Positions 11,308 through 22,040 of a stretch of 64,000 nt of DNA are shown piece by piece; position 1 is the stretch's first letter; each line of letters starts with the position of its first letter. The notes under the pieces were generated by a model. It did not search any database. It was not told where the DNA came from and saw only the letters and a program-made list of their open reading frames with translations. Both the position numbers and the translations under genes were made by a program. Source of the stretch: Ooceraea biroi (taxonomy: Eukaryota > Arthropoda > Insecta > Hymenoptera > Formicidae); NCBI RefSeq assembly GCF_003672135.1, contig NC_039507.1:14500278-14564277 (forward strand). Reading direction: 5' to 3'.

Positions 11308-12312
11308 GTGGCGGGTGGGTCCGCATGGCGCGTCCGGGTTCTCAAATTGTTGCGCGTTCGCGACATCGTTGAACTCGAGCACAGCCACATTGGAATTCGT
11401 TGTAAACGTCGGATACGTCATCAGCCACTCTTGGTAGCCTCCGTTGAGGATCTTGATCTTCTTTTACTTTGTGCCGGGATCACATTTCTCGAAAATATCC
11501 TTCAGTATGTTCAGATAAGTGCTGGTCGTCAAAGTTTCCTGCATAGTGTTCCAGTCCACCAGAATTATTACGTCCACGTGCTGCACCGACCGATGCTTAA
11601 ACAAATCGAATGACTGCTTATCCTTGTGAAAGCAGTCTGCGAACTTGTAGCCCAGCTTTCTGAAAGCAAACACACCATGATGAATGTTCCAAGCGCGTCG
11701 ATGAATTGAAAAAAAGGATATTTTATAAAATTAGAAAGTTATAAGTGAAAAAACATTATGCGAGATGTTGTATTTACCCCGGTTTAATTTCCGATTGTGG
11801 AATGTTGATGCACTTGTCGAATGTAATTTTGGAACCGTCATAATGAGCCTTCTGCCTGACGTCGATGATGAAATACCTGTCTACCTCCATTTTCTCCACC
11901 ACGTCGTTGTGCTTCCTAGAATTATGCCCATAGCGTATCTCTAACTTTTGCCTCAAGTCTGCAAGTATGTTTTTCACTTCATTTATCTAGAATACAAACA
12001 TTCATGTATTTACGCACACGCAGCGGCACACAGTTATCTGGCTGGTCACTCTGGCATACACTGCCATACACTGCTGCTTACCTGATCGATGGTCATGTTG
12101 GTGGAATAGATGGACTTGCGGTCCTTGTAATCCTGAGTTTTCTTCAGCCACTTGACCGTGTCCAGCCATCTCTACAAGAGGATATACGCAGTCTTGTCGT
12201 TACCGTTCTTCTTCGCCATCTCGGACTTCTGGCGCAGAGTGGGAAGCCTCTGGTACACGCTGCGTGGCTTCTTCCCCGCACAATTGACTCTCGCATGCTT
12301 CACGAGATCATT
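11308..12312 (-). pseudogene. Truncated USP8/UBPY-like deubiquitinase fragment
   Basis: Reading the minus strand from 12312 gives a stretch beginning NDLVKHARVNCAGKKPRSV and continuing through KWLKKTQDYKDRKSIYSTN, the USP8 N-terminal dimerisation (MIT-like) domain. Next comes an exon with NEVKNILADLRQKLEIRYG and the rhodanese-like start YFIIDVRQKAHYDGSK, then an exon with KFADCFHKDKQ, VDVIILVDWNTMQETL and ILNGGYQEWLMTYPTF. The GT/AG introns (about 11,663-11,780 and 11,995-12,080) are retained, so this is a segmental duplicate, not a retrocopy. In-frame stops occur after AYILL (about 12,175) and after DPGTK (about 11,464). The start methionine and the whole catalytic USP domain are absent. It is presumably a dead partial copy of a functional USP8 elsewhere. 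Confidence 0.75.
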
Positions 12313-12469
12313 TACGCAGATATACCCCAAATTCGTTCCCGCAGCCTCGATCCTCGCCGCAAGATTGGAGCATCCAGTGACACTGGCGACGTGTTCGGCG
12401 AGCTGTGCTGTCAGTCCAAGGATACGCGTTAATCGCTTTTAATCTACTTAGAGCCTTAGCTCATAGTGA

Positions 12470-12760
12470 TTCGCAGAAGGGAACGTACCTAGGAGGTGCT
12501 CCGAAATGCCGACGTGATATTCGCAGGTTCGCGCCGCGAACGAGAACGATCGCGCGACTTGAAGTATCTTCGTGGATCGTACGTGTCAGGTTTACGTCGA
12601 CGGATTATAACCCGTCCTGCCGCGAACGACGAGCAACGACGTACCTCCAGGACAGCAACTCTCTCTCTCTTCGTTAGGCGCACCGGACAATACCGCGACG
12701 TCAAACCTAACCTCTCGTACGTAACTCGAACACCAAGATAAAGTTTTGACGGCGAATTTT
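12470..12760. other. GC/CpG-rich stretch upstream of the USP8-like fragment
   Basis: Rich in CG dinucleotides, and overlapping frames on both strands come from that composition. It lies where the promoter and 5'UTR of the USP8-like copy would be, so it may have been carried along in the duplication. No coding frame can be supported. Confidence 0.35.
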
Positions 12761-13005
12761 GGAGGTTAACCTTTTCTCAGCCCGTTTGCGCATATTTAGG
12801 TTAGGGCCAGCGCACGTACACTGCCGTAGCATTGACATAGGAATATATGGACGGAGCCTATGCTACGAACTTAGGCAAGGGGGGTTCTGAGATTTGCGGT
12901 AAGGAAAGGCTGCTGGCAAATCGGGCGAGTTCGGCTGTTCTCGACATCGCCCGAATGATACTTGATAAAGTTTTGTAAAGTTATGACACTGAAATTACAT
13001 GTACG

Positions 13006-13109
13006 ATGAGTTATTGTGTTGTGTCGGAATGTAGCAATCGCATTAATGCAAAAAGGAAAAATTGGCAACAACTTATGAAAGAAAATGATCCGAAAATTTC
13101 TTTTCATCT
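13006..13109 (+). CDS. THAP zinc-finger protein, first coding exon
   Basis: ATG at 13006 opens MSYCVVSECSNR and the exon runs to KISFH and the first two bases of the next codon, ending at a good donor (CT|GTAAGT at 13109/13110). This is the first half of a THAP C2CH domain: paired cysteines near the N-terminus and the ISFH block that precedes the invariant proline. In the + orientation no second half follows. The matching second half, in compatible phase, lies on the opposite strand at 13673-13835. See the finding on the split locus. Confidence 0.55.
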
Positions 13110-13394
13110 GTAAGTAAAATACATACAATTGTAGGTTATACACAATGCCGGTAAAACGTTTCAGATATTGTTATGTGTTTATTATTATATTCATATGAAT
13201 AATTGTTCGATAACAGTTTTTCATTTATAGTTGTTATTATAATTCATATATTTAATAATAATATATACGATTTGACTATATATATATAGTGCATCACCAG
13301 TTCACGCATGCATGGCTTTTCATTGGTCGAAATTTTGTTTATTCCTTATGTTCTATTCTGTGTTCCTTATTCCTCTCATTGTGTCTGGGCCCTT

Positions 13395-13527
13395 CATAGA
13401 TATAGAAAAGAGAGATGGAGCCTGACCTTAGTATTTAGACAAGGGAGGTGAAGCCATTGCGGGAGGAGCGACGAGGTAAAGTATGACTAGCTTTCATTGG
13501 TTGATATTCTACGCATGCGTACAGAAT
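13395..13527 (+). repeat. Left inverted repeat flanking the flipped THAP exon
   Basis: Contains GAAGCCATTGCGGGAGGAGC, AGTATGACTAGCTTTCATTG and TACGCATGCGTACAGAAT. The reverse complement occurs at 14120-14240 with few differences apart from about 12 extra bases in this copy. Confidence 0.85.
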
Positions 13528-13672
13528 TAAATTCTATTGATAAACATACAAGTAAACGCCATTTCTTGAACAAAATTGTACTATTTAAAGGCATGTAATC
13601 ATATATGAAAATATTTATATATTTTGTTTGTATTGTAATAATAAATTATATCTGTGTATAAAATCATAATAT

Positions 13673-13835
13673 TTATTTTGTAGCATTAGGTAGAAGCCTA
13701 GCAATAAGACATCTTCGATCAAAGTCCTCTTCTTTAAAATGATCAGAGCATACGCGTGATGAACCATTAATTGTAGTCTCATTAAGATGCGAGATCTGAA
13801 TCCACATATTACATCTTTTCGGATCACTTGGAATG
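13673..13835 (-). CDS. THAP zinc-finger protein, second half of the domain
   Basis: On the minus strand, after an AG at 13836-13837, a frame reads IPSDPKRCNMWIQISHL, then NGSSRVCSDHFKEEDF and LIARLLPNATK before a TAA at 13673-13675. It has the proline, the tryptophan and the VCSDHF metal-binding pair of a THAP domain. The single base before ATT completes the split codon left by the + strand exon at 13006-13109, so the two would join in frame if they were on the same strand. The frame is clean. The protein beyond the THAP domain is not visible. Confidence 0.6.
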
Positions 13836-13943
13836 CTTTAAAATGGCTTTTATTAGTAATTATAATTATACAAAAATAAACTTACACATGTTACACACAT
13901 TTATCATTGCTTTTAATACATAACAAAGAACCTACCTAAGGAA

Positions 13944-14039
13944 TTACACATTTCTTCTTTTTTCTCCACAATCGATTCGTTTTTGCCAACCATTTATGCT
14001 GGATGTATTTTTACAATGTGGTGCGCAGCAATTAACCAT
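13944..14039 (-). CDS. Possible alternative THAP first exon or degraded copy
   Basis: On the same strand as, and upstream of, the THAP second half, a short frame begins MVNCCAPHCKNTS, which resembles THAP N-termini (two early cysteines spaced as expected). It then reads GWQKRIDCGEKRRNV and stops, without the F/H and proline landmarks. It could be an alternative first exon, a frameshifted remnant or chance. Confidence 0.25.
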   Translation of the reverse strand: MVNCCAPHCKNTSSINGWQKRIDCGEKRRNV

Positions 14040-14119
14040 TATCGCTGTAATTATTCACATATTTCGCAGCTAATGTAAGTAGCTTAATCTTAATTTAATA
14101 CACGTGAAACATGAGATGT

Positions 14120-14240
14120 ATTCTGTACGCATGCGTAGAATATCAACCAATGAAAGCTAGTCATACTTTACCTCGTCGCTCCTCCCGCAATGGCTTCACC
14201 CCCCTTGTCTAAAGCTCCATCTCTCTTTCCTATATCTATG
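14120..14240 (-). repeat. Right inverted repeat flanking the flipped THAP exon
   Basis: Reverse complement of 13395-13527, running from ATTCTGTACGCATGCGTA to the CTATATCTATG end. The pair encloses about 590 bases that hold the minus-strand THAP exon. Confidence 0.85.
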
Positions 14241-14383
14241 GCCGGTATTCATAGTCGGATCTTATATTTAAGACCGTCTTAAGTTTATCTGCAGAGTTGT
14301 ATAGATCATTTCATTGGCTACGGAGTATCTGAAGATACACTTAAGACGGTCGTAAATATAAGATCCGACTATGAATATCGGCC
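14241..14383. repeat. Hairpin MITE (GGCCGGTATTCATAGTCGGA ends)
   Basis: Arms GGTATTCATAGTCGGATCTT and its reverse complement, with AGACCGTCTTAAGT inside, enclose about 50 bases. A degraded arm of the same family lies at about 32530-32572. It directly abuts the inverted repeat at 14120-14240. Confidence 0.85.
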
Positions 14384-14477
14384 TATGAGGCCCTTACACT
14401 AATATTTTTAACCCTAAAGTAAGGAAGGTTATATTGTATACTCCTCATAGATAGTGACCATACTAGTGACAAACGAA

Positions 14478-14655
14478 CGCCATTTTCGATCCACGATGTC
14501 CATACTCTTACTTGAGTTCTCTAGTTAACAATATCGAAAACTGTCGATACGAGTTACAGAATTGCACTACTGCGGGCATGAGCCATAAAAGGAAAGCAGC
14601 CTGAGTTAAACTATGGTTAAAGTTAAGCGACATTGATAGAAACGGGCCATAAAGG
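14478..14655. repeat. Composite of two dispersed repeat fragments
   Basis: The first part (14478-14565) has CGCCATTTTCGATCCACG, CTAGTTAAC, then TATCGAAAACTGTCGATACG and GAGTTACAGAATT, which matches the arms at 31987-32131 and the 10045-10140 fragment. The second (about 14605-14655) has GAGTTAAACTATGGTTAAAG and CGACATTGATAGAAACGGGCC, one arm of the palindrome at 49876-50041. Confidence 0.6.
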
Positions 14656-14699
14656 TGCCTCCCTCACCACTCTGAAATTCGACTCGATGCTAGACCCTG

Positions 14700-14790
14700 G
14701 GGTGCGTTCCAAAACTCTACCTTGGTTACCATTGGTCGTTCCAAAATCCTCGGTACAATTTTGCGGTTGGTAGGATTTTGGAACGCACCC
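14700..14790. repeat. Short hairpin MITE (GGGTGCGTTCCAAAA ends)
   Basis: Begins GGTGCGTTCCAAAACTCTACC and ends with the reverse complement GGTAGGATTTTGGAACGCACC. Total about 91 bases; no coding potential. Confidence 0.8.
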
Positions 14791-15111
14791 TTGCAAGACC
14801 GTGTTTAGTACAATAGTGGCAGTTATTAATTAGTATTGTTTTTACCGAATTATCCTTGTCATTGTTCTTCTACATCAGTTTCATATGCGTTTCCTTACAT
14901 CTAAATTACGCGCACTGCATTTGTGCGTATAAAATCGTTATTTATGGCTGGGTGTTTGTGAGTTGTCAAAAGCGCCATTCACGGCCTGAGTCAGGCGGCA
15001 TCCTGATCGATCATATTTGCCATTACATTCACATTTTTAAAGTTTGCCACAAGGAAACTGGTCGACTAATTACAATTTTATACAGAATCCCCAGGAAATT
15101 ATGTAGCTATA

Positions 15112-16172
15112 ATGGTTGCGAGCACAACGACCGATATGACTGGATCTATATACCATGAGCGACAAGTAATTTGACAATATTATTGTATTTTTTAAGAATT
15201 AATTTTACGTAGCAAAACGTGAACATAAAAGTTGGTTAAATGTCTACATAGTGTATAATCGTAAAAAGAGAAAAATCGTTTTTTTGTTGATTCATTATTT
15301 CCTTATTGGTTAAAACTGCAAATCATATTCTAGGTGAAAGAACTTTGTGCTTTACATGCGTTGAACAACTTGTTTCAAGAACGAGGATTCAACAAGCAGG
15401 AATTAGATCAAATTTGTTACAGTCTAAGTCCTGATGTGTGGATCAATCCTCATAAATCGTTGTTAGGACTTGGCAACTATGACATAAATGTTATTATGGC
15501 TGCTCTGCAGAAAAGAGGACGTGAGGCTGTATGGTTTGATAAACGTAGGTCTGTATTTATGTATAAAAAGTATGATTGTGATTGGAAATCAAATTGTGAA
15601 TTTTGATAATCAATAATTTTTATTTTTATTATAGGGATCCCAAGTGTCTTCGATTGGATAACATTGAAGGTTTTATACTTAATGTCCCAACTGAATATAA
15701 AATAGGGTTTGTGTTACTGCCTTTGAAACGGCGTCACTGGATTGCTTTGAAGAAGATTGACGGTGCCTTTTATAATCTTGATTCAAAACTGGACTCACCA
15801 CAATTAATAGGAAAGGTTATTAAATAGCATAATTCTCTTATTGAGAAGCGTAAAGAGATATCATCTTACGTTAGCTCATTAATGCGATATTAATTGTGTC
15901 ATGTTTTCTTTTGCCAGGACAACGATTTACTCATGTATCTAAAGGATCAAATAGATAGCAAAGAGAAGGAATTATTCCTTGTTGTTTCTAAAGAAATCGA
16001 TAGCAATCAGGGATGGTTAATAGATACTTGTGAAAATAAGGAGGACGATAACGTGGACCATGATTCTATTAGATATATTGAGGATGGGTATTTGGATATA
16101 GATCTGAAAAAATCTGAATCCAAAGAGCTGAATCAGAATGAAGAATGTCTAGATAACAAAAATTCTAGGTAA
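15112..16172 (+). CDS. Josephin-domain deubiquitinase (JOSD1/2-like)
   Basis: Cysteine protease of the Josephin (MJD) family, which removes ubiquitin from substrates. Exons: 15112-15165 (MVASTTTDMTGSIYHERQ), 15334-15548, 15635-15815 and 15918-16172, all with GT/AG junctions in phase, giving 234 residues. The catalytic set is visible: Cys23 in KELCALHALNN, His124 in LKRRHWIAL and Asp139 in FYNLDSK, which sits where ataxin-3 has its catalytic Asn. The GLGNYDINVIMAALQ block is typical of the small Josephins and unlike ataxin-3, and there are no ubiquitin-interacting motifs. A C-terminal acidic tail of about 50 residues after GWLID is longer than in human JOSD2. The first ATG choice rests on the family's YHERQ lead-in. 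Confidence 0.92.
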
Positions 16173-17200
16173 TTTTAAAACTAACAGTGTCTGTCTAATG
16201 GTTTATTTATATAATTATTTTGTAAATTAAAGTGAAAGTGATTATCATATGGAAAGATCTGGAATTACGAGGACAAAAAGAATGTAAAAAAAGAGGAGCG
16301 GGTAATGGGAATTACGTATAAGTGTCTGAATGAAACATTTCACAGACAGGAACATTCTACAATATCTTCTGTTGCATTTGCATATTGCGTACACATGGAA
16401 GCGATATTTTTTAACTCTTATTATTCATGAAACGTTTTCTAAGAAGGACACACCTATATATGTATATTCCTCACATGCCTCGTATTATGTAGTATATGTA
16501 TGTGCGTATGGGTGTATGTCACACACATTACGTATCGCGTACAACAGTTTACAACACATTGTGCAACAATGCAAATTAGGATGCATCAAAATAAAATAAC
16601 GCATGTACGGGAACATAGTATTGTATTTAATCGAAATAAGAATATCGTTTTTTGTTAGGAATTTAATACATTGTAAGAGGAAAACTCATAGTTGAGAAAT
16701 GACATCTATTCACATGAAATGTGGAGGAATATTTATGTCTATATGTACCGTGATATTGTTTATTGTGATAGTCATCTATTATTCTAAAAAATTGTGTAAA
16801 TATACACTTGTAATATGAGAGATAGTTATAATATGCGTCAGATATATACTTTGCAATCGACTTTTTTTACGTAGTGGACATATGTGCAACTTGTGTTTCG
16901 TAAACATAATTTATTCTGTATGTAAGACAATATTTAAATAACTATTATAATTTAATATTATACACTGTAAATTTATTGTGAAGCCGAAAACTTTAGCTAC
17001 ATGATGAATTATACATTAGCATTTATGCAATCAATCGTAACTTTAAATAAGCATCAAATGAGTGATTAGAACAATAATTTATTTATTTTTGTTACTACAC
17101 TACACGATCGTAAAACTAGAAATAATGAATCCATTACGTTTCCATTAAGATATTACATATATGTATATAAATATAATAACATGATATTATTTTTGCCACG
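16173..17200. other. AT-rich spacer between two convergent genes
   Basis: Between the 3' ends of the Josephin gene (+) and CIAO3 (-). An 89-codon frame at 16330-16599 has no recognisable features. Probably both 3'UTRs plus spacer. Confidence 0.4.
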
Positions 17201-19331
17201 TCACCACTTTATTGCAAGCGCTGTATTCATTTTTTCTATCTCGTGATACTGCGTACTGAAGTATGCTCTAACTTTGTCCGTGTTTTCTTCTGCCAACCAA
17301 GTTTGATATAAATGCTGTACCACTTCATTCTCCTCGGGTTGACTCAATGGAAGTTTATGATATATGTTTTCCAACATGGATGCATGTTCCCGAGGCTGAA
17401 CATTTCCTTTTGCTTTTATTTGTGCTCCACCATTTAAACAACCTAACAATGATAAGACATTGATTTGATTATTTGGATTTGGATTGTCATTGATACATCA
17501 TTTTAAACAAAATGATGATTACCACACGGGCATGCCATGACTTCTATATAATCGTAGTCACATTTGCCCCTTTTCATTTTCTGAACCATGTTTTGTATAT
17601 TCCTGAAACCGTTAATGATGGCAAACTTTAGTAGCACTTGATCGTTCCTTTTCAACACAGCTTCTTGAAAATCCGGATTTCTGAGATTCATAAAGTCCAC
17701 TGTGACATTCTCCTGGTCGAAGAGATTTCTTGCTGCGTAACGGAAAATGAAGTTCGCATAGCCACCAGAACCCGAGCCATCGTGACCCCATAATTTATTA
17801 TCAATTTTCTCGCTGTAAGAACCGAATGGCTGTTCGATTTTACCTTCGTCTATCTCGTCTAATGCTAAACCTTTCTCATTTAGCATTTGCTCCAATTCAA
17901 CTAAAAATACAAATATATATTATATAGTCTATATACACTATATAAATATGTATCATAATTTTTATGTTTATTTTATATTTATACATGCTTATAAATATAA
18001 CTTATAATTTATTCGAATTATAATTGATATAATTTCACGTGTAAATAAATATGTACATACTCGATGTTATAACGCAGTCTACATCCCTTGTACTTTTTTG
18101 TTGATTATAAAAATCCTCTCTTGACGCTTCCAACTTTTTGTCATAACAAGGCATTACAGTAACATGATATATTTGTTCTGGGGAAAAACCCATAGTCTCG
18201 GATAAATGATATTTTACTAATGACCCCATAATTTGTTGAGGTGATTTCGTGACACTTATATGCGGTAATATAAAATTTCCATGAGTCTTTTCAGCGTAAC
18301 ATACCCAACCTGTTATAAAAATTGGAATTTTATCAAAATGATATCTTTAGTTTTCAGTTAAAGCATTTATTATCTATTTATTATCTTACCTGGACAAGAA
18401 GATGATAACATCGGTAACTGATTCTTTATACCTTCTTTACTAGCTTTATAACGTTCAACGAATTCTTTCGCAGCTTCTATCAAAGCAAAATCGTCAGCCA
18501 CTGTCATGTCTAATACTGCATCAGCTCCTAATTGATAAAAGAAGCCTGCCAGTTTATGAAGGCATTGCTCGGGTGTGAGTTCATAATGTTGTGCAAGAGA
18601 TAATACAGGTTGCACTGATAAGCTTATTACTATATATTTGATATCTGTATTTCCTGCAGTCTATAAATAAAAAAATATATAATTATATAAAAACATAAAA
18701 CTATTTATTAAATATTTATACTTTATAGTTTTACATATCTTATTGCATCAAAAATGAACATTATTTGCAACATCTAATACAAAATAAAAAATATATATAA
18801 TAAAAAAGATATCCTTTATGCGAAATGGAGAAAGCAATATTTTAAGAAATTATTTTTGCTTTACCTGTTGAGCTACTTTTTCTTGGAATATTCTAAGCAA
18901 TTCTTCTTGACTTTGTTGAGTAATTAGGACACTCTCAGCTGATGTAATACAACCACTGCATGCTAAACAATCGGCAAGTGTTATCTCAACTTTTTGCAAT
19001 TTTTTAGGTTGCTTAATCTAAATTATAAAACAACTTTTAGTATAAAGTTTGCAGTTGTGGTGTATACCTTAATAAAATAAATGTTACAAAAAATACCTCC
19101 TTAAGTACTGTAGTAGCATTGTCCAATTCGATCTTTATCTTTGCACCTGTTTTGCTTTTTTCTGATTGGATTTCTATAGGCTTAATGCATTCCTGTAATA
19201 ATAGAGAGAGAACATTAAATATAAAATTTGATTTAGACTAATTTAGAATGATGTTTATTATATACCTGTGATGGAGTGATAAAGTCGTCCAGATTTGTGA
19301 TTTGTAACGCTGCACTGAATCGTGATGCCAT
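17201..19331 (-). CDS. CIAO3: Cytosolic iron-sulfur assembly factor CIAO3 (NARFL/Nar1), seven exons
   Basis: Iron-only-hydrogenase-like protein of the cytosolic Fe-S assembly (CIA) pathway, linking cluster assembly to the CIA targeting complex. Exons, in transcription order: 19331-19266, 19192-19097, 19017-18865, 18660-18390, 18309-18061, 17900-17523 and 17442-17201. Phases agree and give 484 residues (human 476). MASRFSAALQITNLDDFITPSQ is the family N-terminus. Cluster ligands are visible as the N-terminal CLACSGC group and, further on, MLSSSCPGWVCYAEK, VMPCYDKKLEA and MACPCGCLNGG. The C-terminus ends in ALAIKW; a terminal tryptophan is usual in this family. Frames look intact. The ATG at 19331 is preceded by in-frame AT-rich sequence without another start. 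Confidence 0.95.
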
Positions 19332-19780
19332 TATTTAAAGTTTTAACTATTTGTAATCTCAATTCTCTTATATAATATGTTTTTTATTAACACAAAAAAT
19401 CCTGTAGAGAAAATTAACATTATAAATATAAATCGTTTTCTTTTCTTAAATTGTTAAAATAATTTGTTGATTTCAGAATTATTTTGATAACATCCCTGTT
19501 AATATAAAAATATTAATTCAGCAACGACATTAAACAGAGATTTTTTACATTATATACAATAGATATTAATATCATAAGCTTGTGTTTAAGAATATTAACC
19601 TCTTTACTCTCTCGTTCGGACACATGCCACACACAATTTCTGTCGTGATCGTGACGTTGCATCCCCTTGTGACATGACTCACTGACCTGCGCCTGAGATA
19701 CCGCAACCGTATCTGTTGTACTGAACGAAATAGTCGTGCTAGCATCACTAGGGGCACAAATTGTTTATAATATTCTAATA

Positions 19781-21033
19781 ATGACCGAAGTAAGGAAAGA
19801 CGACGTTGTGAAAATTCTTCACACCTATCCACTTTGTAGAGTGAGTAAAATACGTTCTTTTTGCATAATTCTTTGTATGGATTTCAAACAAAACATTTGA
19901 TCAATACTGGAAGCATGTATTCCGCTACATACTTATTCGTCCGACTCTTTTAATATGAAAATAAGTTTATATATATTTTATTTATTCTCTCGTTCGATAT
20001 TTATTCTTTATTTCATTAAACATCTGTTCGTCTTTACATTAACTTTAACATATTTTGTTTAATGTATTATACGTAATATATTAATATCTAAGATATATAT
20101 ATACGTAATAATTCTAAAACTTCTTATATGTTAATAATAATATATCTCATTAAATATTTTCTTTCAGTTATTACATTCGCAAAATGTTACATTAAGTTTA
20201 AATTAATTTAATGTTTTGCGAATTAAATTATTATAAATTATAAAAAATTAATTTAGACTTAATTTAACATTTTATGAGTGTAATGTATTTATATGATAAT
20301 ACATACATACCTACATAAGTATGTGTGTGTTTTGCGTGCATATATACAGGGTGTCTGAGACCACCCGTACATGCCGAATATTTTGATAACTGAGCGTGAC
20401 AGATAAAAATGTTTTAATCAAAAGTTGTAGGGCTTTAACAATTACATGAAATGGTGATACATATTTGACCTTGACAGCAGTTATGCAGGAAGTCTCAAGG
20501 TCAACTTTAAAATCTTAAATGGAAACTCCCATTTTTTATTATATCATCTTCTTCTACCAATTAATTGGAACAACTTTTGTCTGAAACATGTTTTCTGAAA
20601 ATGCCTCCATAGTGATACCAAATACTATGTTACACAAACCAATTATGAATACGTAAAAGCATTTAAAAAAAACTGAAATAGCTGTCCCAAATACGGGACA
20701 GCTATTTCAGTTTTTTTTAAATGCTTTTACGTATTCATAATTGGTTTGTGTAACATAGTATTTGGTATCACTATGGAGGCATTTTCAGAAAACATGTTTC
20801 AGACAAAAGTTGTTCCAATTAATTGGTAGAAGAAGATGATATAATAAAAAATGGGAGTTTCCATTTAAGATTTTAAAGTTGACCTTGAGACTTCCTGCAT
20901 AACTGCTGTCAAGGTCAAATATGTATCACCATTTCATGTAATTGTTAAAGCCCTACAACTTTTGATTAAAACATTTTTATCTGTCACGCTCAGTTATCAA
21001 AATATTCGGCATGTACGGGTGGTCTCAGACACC

Positions 21034-21084
<51 letters not shown>

Positions 21085-21152
21085 CATTAACAACTTAAAT
21101 AATGTTATATATACATATACAATATTATATAAAACAAGTACACATCACACAC

Positions 21153-21188
<36 letters not shown>

Positions 21189-21545
21189 CCTAAATATGTA
21201 TAAATGATTTAAATTGCCTAAATTGAAAAAAATATTTTTAGTATTATATAAATGTAATATTATTGTTATGATACATTTATTAAGCTCCATTTACAGAAAT
21301 GTGATATGTCTGATGAAATGAAGCAAGAAGCAATGGAGTTATGCATGACTGCAGCAGAAAAGTATGCAGATAACTATGAAAGTGTATCACGAATGATTAA
21401 GGAAACAATGGACCAAAAATTTGGTGCATCATGGCATACCGTTGTTGGAGAAGGCTATGGATTCGAAATAACTTATCAGCTAAAACACCTTCTATACATG
21501 TACTGTGCAGGCAATTTAGCAATATGCATATGGAAGTCTGCATAG
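19781..21545 (+). CDS. Dynein light chain 4, axonemal (DNAL4-like), copy A
   Basis: LC8-type light chain of the outer-arm/axonemal dynein group. Exon 1 is 19781-19840 (MTEVRKDDVVKILHTYPLCR, donor GTGAGT) and exon 2 is 21297-21545, phase 0, total 102 residues (human DNAL4 105). Signature stretches: DMSDEMKQEAMELCMTAAEKY, MIKETMDQKFGASWHTVVGE and GFEITYQLKHLLYMY, ending WKSA. The 1.46-kb intron contains a 694-bp palindromic element and TA microsatellites. A divergent second copy lies tail to tail 495 bases beyond. Spermatozoa or ciliated sensory neurons are the likely site of action (family knowledge). Confidence 0.92.
20345..21038. mobile_element. 694-bp near-perfect palindromic fold-back element in a DNAL4 intron
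   Basis: Starts TACAGGGTGTCTGAGACCAC after a TA and ends with its reverse complement before a TA. The arms are about 345 bases each and almost identical, meeting at GCTGTCCCAAATACGGGACAGC near 20691. It has no transposase frame. It was inserted into, or next to, a TA microsatellite. It shares its first eleven bases with the DD41D element at 7993 and its first ten with two other fold-backs here. Confidence 0.95.
21033..21187. repeat. TA/TATA microsatellites
   Basis: Two runs of alternating TA (about 21036-21080 and 21158-21187) separated by AT-rich sequence. Tyr/Ile repeat frames in this stretch are artefacts. Confidence 0.8.
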
Positions 21546-22040
21546 TGCATCTTTAATCACCATAATTTTTAATTATATTATAAAGATATTATTTCTTTAT
21601 GTGTATACACGCATGCGCGCGCACACACACACACACACAGAGTACTTATAATATAAGCTGTAATAATAATAAGAAAAACAATATTTTTAATGTCTTGTGG
21701 GCGTAAATCTGTGTAAAATGTTTTATACTATTGTATCATTATAAATGCATTGTGTACTGGAAGAAAACCAAAAGAGATCATTTATATCATGTGTATTATA
21801 TGTAACATATATAATAAACTAATTTAAACATATCTTTTTTTGGCAAAATTTAATTAATCATTTTGTTACTTTCCACTTTTTTACTTCATAGCAAATTCAT
21901 ACATGCTATGTATGTAAGAAATAAATACAAAAAAAGCATTAAATAATGTAAAAAGTTAGATATAACATAACATATATTTTTAAAACATTCACACATAATT
22001 AATATGTAAAGATACAATTAAGTATTTAGTTCAATGTTTA

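Noticed and set aside
12004..12741. Frames of 81-142 codons on the + strand
   Set aside because: Opposite-strand shadow of the USP8-like pseudogene and CpG-rich composition; no family recognised.
12770..12800. AACCTAACC / GGTTAGGG strings suggesting telomeric repeats
   Set aside because: Only isolated single occurrences, not an array.
19572..19832. 86-codon frame (-) upstream of CIAO3
   Set aside because: Overlaps antisense to the first exon of the DNAL4-like gene; composition and lack of features suggest a shadow.
21011..21290. Ile/Tyr repeat peptides
   Set aside because: Translation of TA microsatellites.
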